A DNA stretch of 64,000 nt from Nocardia spumae (GTDB taxonomy: Bacteria; Actinomycetota; Actinomycetes; Mycobacteriales; Mycobacteriaceae), in contig NZ_JAJFZL010000001.1 in the NCBI RefSeq assembly GCF_020733635.1, forward strand, positions 62,001 through 126,000, read 5' to 3'. The notes under the pieces were generated by a model. It saw only the letters and a program-made list of their open reading frames with translations. It did no database searches and was not told the origin of the DNA. Made by a program: the position numbers and the translations under genes. Below, one piece after another: positions 61,832-64,000 of the stretch (position 1 is the stretch's first letter; each line of letters opens with the position of its first letter).

Positions 61832-61915
61832 TTTCGTGTTTCAGGCGCGTTACCTGCGACTTAGCACTCTCTGGTACTTGTGTGCCAGACATTTTTCGAG
61901 GCATTCTCGGGTACT

Positions 61916-61932
61916 CCTATCTCAACGATAGG
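61916..61932. repeat. Small dyad CCTATC-N5-GATAGG in a leader
   Basis: Perfect 6-bp arms around TCAAC, 64 bases before the gene at 61997. Possible operator or leader hairpin; no function known. Confidence 0.35.
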
Positions 61933-61996
61933 TCGAGGACGGGCTCGCTCATTCCGACGTAGCAGCCGCCCCCGTCAGAAGTTCGGGAGGCACACG

Positions 61997-62524
61997 ATGC
62001 GTACGAACAATCCGGTCGGAGTCACGCCGTTTCAGGCGCACGGATCACTGCGAGGTTTCGTGATATCCGGTCGATGGCCCGATACGACGAAGGAATGGGC
62101 ACAACTGCTGGCGCTGGCGGTACGGGTGGCGAGCCTGCCGGGCCTGCTGGCCACCAGCACCGTCTTCGGCGCCCGCGAGGAGCTGCCCGACGATCCGCAT
62201 CCGGGCACCGTCGGCCTGGTGATGGCCGAGGGGCCGGTGCTGGGTGAGGAGGCCGTGGAGCCGGGCCGCTTCGCCGAGCATGTGCCACCCGCGCTGATGA
62301 TGTTGCATCCCCCGTCGGAGACCAATCCGTCGCTGCCCGAATGCGTCGGTGCGGCATCGGGATGTGTACTGCTGCCGGGTATTCCACATCTCGGACTGGC
62401 GCATCGGGCGGCTTGGGTGGAGGCCGAACTCGACGGCACGGTCACCTCGATGGTGAGCCGGGTCGGCGTGGATCCGATCTCCGATCCCGATACCGCTGTG
62501 CTGGCGATGCTGCTCGCCGCCTGA
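61997..62524 (+). CDS. Conserved hypothetical protein (Rv3847-like)
   Basis: A 175-residue soluble protein starting at ATG 61997 with GGGAGG six bases upstream; the frame is open to 61880. Segments such as GSLRGFVISGRWPDTTKEWAQLL, PGTVGLVMAEGPVLGEEAVEP and LGLAHRAAWVEAELDGTVTSMV give a conserved look, but no known domain. In M. tuberculosis the gene after sodA is Rv3847, a protein of similar length (about 177 residues from memory), so this is probably its orthologue. Function unknown. Confidence 0.75.
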   Translation: MRTNNPVGVTPFQAHGSLRGFVISGRWPDTTKEWAQLLALAVRVASLPGLLATSTVFGAREELPDDPHPGTVGLVMAEGPVLGEEAVEPGRFAEHVPPALMMLHPPSETNPSLPECVGAASGCVLLPGIPHLGLAHRAAWVEAELDGTVTSMVSRVGVDPISDPDTAVLAMLLAA

Positions 62525-62718
62525 CGGATCCGAGCCCGAAGACGGCGGCGCGGCGCATCACCCACGGATGTCCGAACGGCGGGCGAAGCCTCGTCGAATC
62601 CACATCGACGGGTACCCGAAAATTTCCGGTCGCATCGCCAAACTTATTGTGCGCATTGCGATTTCGGCTACACCGGCTTTACGGCCACGGGGCGGTAAGG
62701 GTAGGCTGTGTAAGACAG

Positions 62719-62826
62719 CGAAGGGGAGTAGCCCGCAATCGCATGGTCGACATACTGATCCGCCGAATCCGGCAGATCCGGCCATCCGAACCGGTTGTAC
62801 CGGTGGGCGAGACCTTCGGCCGATGA
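62719..62826 (+). promoter_or_regulatory. yybP-ykoY manganese riboswitch
   Basis: The conserved elements of this Mn2+ aptamer are present in order: the P1 strand CGAAGG (62719-62724) with GGGGAGTAGCCCGCAA right after it, a GGTCGACATACTGATCCGCC middle, and the 3' partner GGGCGAGACCTTCGGCCGA, whose CCTTCG (62813-62818) pairs with CGAAGG. The two internal loops GGGAGTAGC and GGCGAGA are hallmarks of the class. It lies upstream of a TMEM165/GDT1 gene, the commonest partner of this riboswitch. High Mn2+ binds the aptamer and should turn the exporter on. Confidence 0.9.
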
Positions 62827-62862
62827 CAAAGACCGAATTTTTCGGGCACGTTGTCGGCTGAA

Positions 62863-62897
62863 GGCTCCGGTCTTCGGCCGACAGGCCGGAGGGAGCC
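62863..62897 (+). promoter_or_regulatory. Expression-platform hairpin that can hide the ribosome site
   Basis: GGCTCCGG (62863-62870) can pair with CCGGAG (62886-62891) or, in a shifted form, GGCTCC with GGAGCC (62892-62897). The ribosome site GGAGGGAG (62888-62895) lies in these arms. This makes translation control by the riboswitch likely: ligand binding should favour a fold that frees the site. The mutually exclusive pairing is read from sequence and has not been folded computationally. Confidence 0.6.
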
Positions 62898-62901
62898 AAC
62901 C

Positions 62902-63618
62902 ATGATCGCCGCCATCGTCTTGAGTTTCGGCGTCCTGTTCCTCGCCGAACTCGGCGATAAATCACAGTTGATGGCCCTGACCTTCGCCCTGCGGTATCGC
63001 TGGTGGGTGGTACTGGGCGGGATCACCGTGGCCAGCATCGCCGTCAATCTCATCGCCGTCGGCGTCGGGCACTTCCTCGGTGCGGCACTGCCCACGGATG
63101 TGATCGCGCTGTGCACCGGCGTCATCCTGCTGGGCGTTGGTATCTGGACGTTGTGGGCGAGCCGGCACGAGGACTCCGACGAGGAACCCGCCGACACCGG
63201 TCCCGCGGGTCCGGGCCGGGCATTCTTCATCGTGATCTCGGCCTTTCTGCTCGCCGAACTGGGTGACCGGACCATGTTCGCGACCATCGCGCTGGCCTCC
63301 AATCACAGCTGGCCCGCGGTCTGGATCGGCTCGGTCGCGGGCATGGTCGCCGCCGGTGGTCTGGCCATCGCGATCGGTATCTCGGTCGGCAAGCACATTC
63401 CCGAGCAGGCGATCGCCGTCGCATCCGGACTGTTGTTCCTCTACATCGGCGCCGCCACCCTGCTCGGTGCCCTCGCCCCGGACCTCGGCGCGGTGGGCGA
63501 ATACTCGATCGCCGCGATCGTGCCGGCCGTCGCCGGCGCCATCCGGTGGTTTCGCGGCCGATCGGGCGCCGATCAGGTCGAGCAGCCGACCGAACCGCAG
63601 TCGCTGAATCAGCTCTGA
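62902..63618 (+). CDS. TMEM165/GDT1-family Mn2+ exporter (UPF0016)
   Basis: A 238-residue cation exporter with six membrane spans in two inverted repeats. Each carries the family motif: FLAELGDKSQ near residue 14 and LLAELGDRTM near residue 123, the E-x-G-D-(K/R)-(S/T) metal site. In bacteria these proteins export Mn2+, and their genes are often under the manganese riboswitch as here. ATG 62902 is fixed by GGAGGGAG seven bases upstream. The 3' end overlaps the convergent WYL gene by 10 bases. Neighbouring sodA makes a manganese-homeostasis link attractive. Confidence 0.93.
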   Translation: MIAAIVLSFGVLFLAELGDKSQLMALTFALRYRWWVVLGGITVASIAVNLIAVGVGHFLGAALPTDVIALCTGVILLGVGIWTLWASRHEDSDEEPADTGPAGPGRAFFIVISAFLLAELGDRTMFATIALASNHSWPAVWIGSVAGMVAAGGLAIAIGISVGKHIPEQAIAVASGLLFLYIGAATLLGALAPDLGAVGEYSIAAIVPAVAGAIRWFRGRSGADQVEQPTEPQSLNQL

Positions 63619-64000
63619 GCGGGCGGCTCACCCTCGGCCATCGCCGCGATGCGGCGGGCCAGTCGGCCGGCGGCCGCACGCAATTCCGGTGGCTCCAGCA
63701 CCTGCGTGTCGAAGGCCAGCTGGGCCACGTGCACCGCGAGCCAGTCCAGATCGTCCCCGCCGAGGGCGAGGACACACCAGCCGTCCCGATCGTCCTCGAC
63801 CCGTCCCACCTGGGGCGGGATCAGCTCCCGCACCTGTTCGGGCCGGGCGCGCACCCGCACCCGCGCGATATGGCGATAGGGCGCCGCGGTCACCGCACGT
63901 TGCACGTATTCGACCGGGTCCGGATACTCGGTGAACCGGAAACGCCAGGTCGTGGCCGTCACCTCACGCATCCGGTCCAGGCGGAAGGTGCGCCAGTCGG
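63609..64000 (-). CDS. WYL-domain transcriptional regulator, N-terminus cut by window edge
   Basis: The visible part is the C-terminal end of a WYL-domain regulator. The segment WRTFRLDRMREVTATTWRF is the typical end of the WYL sensor domain, followed by the WCX extension with RVEDDRDGWCVLALGGDDLDWLAVHVAQLAFDTQVLEPPELRAAAGRLARRI. The N-terminal HTH lies beyond base 64000. WYL proteins bind ligands or nucleic acid and often regulate stress or defence genes. It converges on the GDT1 gene, with overlapping ends. Confidence 0.85.
   Translation of the reverse strand, partial: DWRTFRLDRMREVTATTWRFRFTEYPDPVEYVQRAVTAAPYRHIARVRVRARPEQVRELIPPQVGRVEDDRDGWCVLALGGDDLDWLAVHVAQLAFDTQVLEPPELRAAAGRLARRIAAMAEGEPPAQS

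Overview
The window is high-GC DNA (roughly 65-70 %) from a mycolic-acid-producing actinomycete. A Nocardia-like member of the Mycobacteriales fits best. The evidence is a tandem set of antigen-85-type mycolyltransferases, a complete arabinogalactan block (aftB, decaprenyl-phosphate phosphoribosyltransferase, PAP2 phosphatase, glfT2, glf), a PE/PPE/EspG trio and an IdeR-type iron box. Gene order follows, from memory, the Mycobacterium tuberculosis Rv3803c-Rv3847 stretch with many insertions: mycolyltransferases, aftB-glf, PGRP protein, HAD hydrolase, acyltransferases, Rieske protein, serS, septum protein, metallopeptidase, phosphoglycerate-mutase-like protein, pheA, DUF2470, bfrB, glpQ1, sodA, Rv3847-like. 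The species cannot be fixed without a database.

Layout. 1-11.8 kb, all on the minus strand: four mycolyltransferase paralogues (the first runs off the left edge), then the arabinogalactan genes in overlapping order. These genes make the decaprenyl-phospho-arabinose donor precursor, polymerise the galactan, add terminal arabinose and attach mycolates. 12-17.5 kb: a small secreted protein, two Tyr/Pro/Gly-rich membrane proteins, an NAD(P)-binding reductase and an EamA exporter divergent from its probable MarR repressor with a palindromic operator, and a SpoIID-like protein. 17.8-21 kb: a secreted PGRP amidase with LGFP repeats and a HAD phosphatase. 21.2-29.1 kb: an oligopeptide-type ABC importer with two permeases, a double ATPase, two tandem paralogous lipoprotein receptors and a coupled small membrane protein. 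29.1-34.7 kb: accessory genes (ArsR/MFS pair, small HTH protein, AhpD-like protein, amidase, small secreted protein, a 31-codon micro-ORF). 34.8-42.4 kb: two phospholipid acyltransferases, a lipoprotein, an ABM-fold protein, an MBL-Rieske protein, an SDR/TetR divergent pair and a DMT transporter. 42.4-47.3 kb: a membrane GGDEF-EAL protein, serS, a septum-formation protein and a metallopeptidase. 47.4-49.9 kb: a leader micro-ORF and a PE-PPE-EspG cassette without ESX core genes. 49.9-57.5 kb: a phosphatase, pheA, iron-box-controlled DUF2470, a CPBP protease, an LCP ligase and two ferritins. 57.6-64 kb: GDPD, DUF4328, rhodanese, a non-coding region with DnaA-box-like repeats and a very strong C-loop hairpin, sodA, and a TMEM165/GDT1 manganese exporter under a yybP-ykoY Mn2+ riboswitch. 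A truncated WYL regulator ends the window.

Two themes run through the window. One is building the mycolyl-arabinogalactan-peptidoglycan envelope. The other is metal and redox homeostasis (IdeR box, two ferritins, Fe/Mn superoxide dismutase, Mn riboswitch and exporter). No tRNA, rRNA, insertion sequence, prophage or CRISPR array was seen. The most unusual items are the micro-ORFs at 34637 and 47407, the hairpin and DnaA-box locus at 60.0-60.13 kb, the ferritin with a broken di-iron site, and the Mn riboswitch unit.
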